Shown: positions 63,741-64,000 of the stretch, one piece after another
How the letters are laid out: the number at the start of each line of letters is the position of its first letter
How positions within the stretch are numbered: position 1 is the first letter of the stretch
NCBI GenBank assembly: GCA_003254925.1
Contig: QANZ01012081.1
Coordinates: 657-64,656, forward strand
Origin: Chamaecrista fasciculata
Lineage: Eukaryota > Streptophyta > Magnoliopsida > Fabales > Fabaceae
Direction: 5' to 3'
Length of the DNA stretch: 64,000 bases
Position numbers and translations under genes: made by a program
Notes under the pieces: model-generated
Databases searched by the model: none
What the model saw: only the letters and a program-made list of their open reading frames with translations
Told to the model about the DNA's origin: nothing

Positions 63741-64000
63741 TGGCAAAACACCCTTTTATGCCCCTAACGTTTGCAGTGATTTTCAGTTATGCCCTTAACG
63801 TTTCATTTTGTTCAGACATGCCCTCAATGTGCAACCAACGTTTCAATTATGCCCTTAATTTTGACTCAATGCACATGTGGCAATTTTTTTTGCTTATGTG
63901 TCATTTTTTTTGTTTGACTTGATTACGTGGCATCATGACTGGGCATTCTTATTTTTTTTTCCACCTTGGCATGATGACTGGATTTACATTTTTGAACATA
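63741..64000. mobile_element. Left part of another MITE, cut by the window end
   Basis: GGCAAAACACCCTTTTATGCCCCTAACG and repeated 'ttatgcccttaacgttt' lines followed by 'gcacatgtggcaa' are the usual left end of a plant foldback MITE. The right end is outside the window. The frame 63740-63922 is not a gene. Confidence 0.45.

Overview
This window is nuclear DNA of a eudicot plant. The evidence is GT-AG split genes with plant-only families, AT-rich intergenic DNA, many miniature inverted-repeat elements, tRNA-derived SINEs, a decayed L1-type LINE and interstitial telomere-like repeats. I cannot name the species. Nothing here is bacterial or organellar. Exon borders were set by hand from splice consensus, reading-frame continuity and family alignments recalled from memory.

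Layout: 1-1.85 kb is one side of a large element whose inverted arms carry degenerate telomere-type repeats. 3.3-5.0 kb holds two GC-rich Mutator-like MITEs with clean target duplications. 8.05-12.8 kb (+) is a CRLK1-type receptor-like kinase of 437 aa. 14.2-16.6 kb (-) is a decayed WSD-type wax ester synthase/acyltransferase pseudogene invaded by two MITEs. 17.7 kb has a SINE. 19.1-24.4 kb (-) is an apparently intact seven-exon sesquiterpene synthase of 576 aa whose first intron is packed with MITEs. 24.5-39.4 kb is a gene desert made of MITEs, a LINE fragment with RNase H (32.8-34.4 kb), a 180-bp tandem triplication and SINEs. 39.5-45.6 kb (+) is an OCT4-type organic cation/carnitine transporter of 523 aa with one 4.5-kb intron. 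46.4-47.6 kb is a Tourist/PIF-like element with a 29-bp GC-rich minisatellite. 49.2-50.25 kb (-) is a small two-exon gene of 127 aa that I do not recognise. 51.5-54.5 kb (-) is an ORRM2-type organelle RRM protein of 143 aa. 57.3-62.1 kb (-) is a subgroup II GSK3/SHAGGY-like kinase of 423 aa, closest to Arabidopsis SK23/ASK-zeta. The right edge holds two more MITEs.

The genes do not form an operon or an obvious pathway. Two are brassinosteroid/stress-signalling type kinases, one is a transporter, one an organelle RNA-editing factor and one a specialised-metabolism enzyme. The CRLK1-like and ORRM2-like genes are, from memory, neighbours in Arabidopsis (At5g54590 and At5g54580), so this window looks like an old gene pair pushed about 39 kb apart by intervening genes and transposon growth.

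I found no convincing new multi-gene biological system. The most interesting signals are in the mobile DNA: telomere-repeat arms in an inverted element, a related trio of GC-rich MITEs with 8-11 bp target duplications, an exact 34-bp copy shared between the OCT4 3' flank and a nearby transposon, and a LINE whose four clear stops all replace tryptophan codons.
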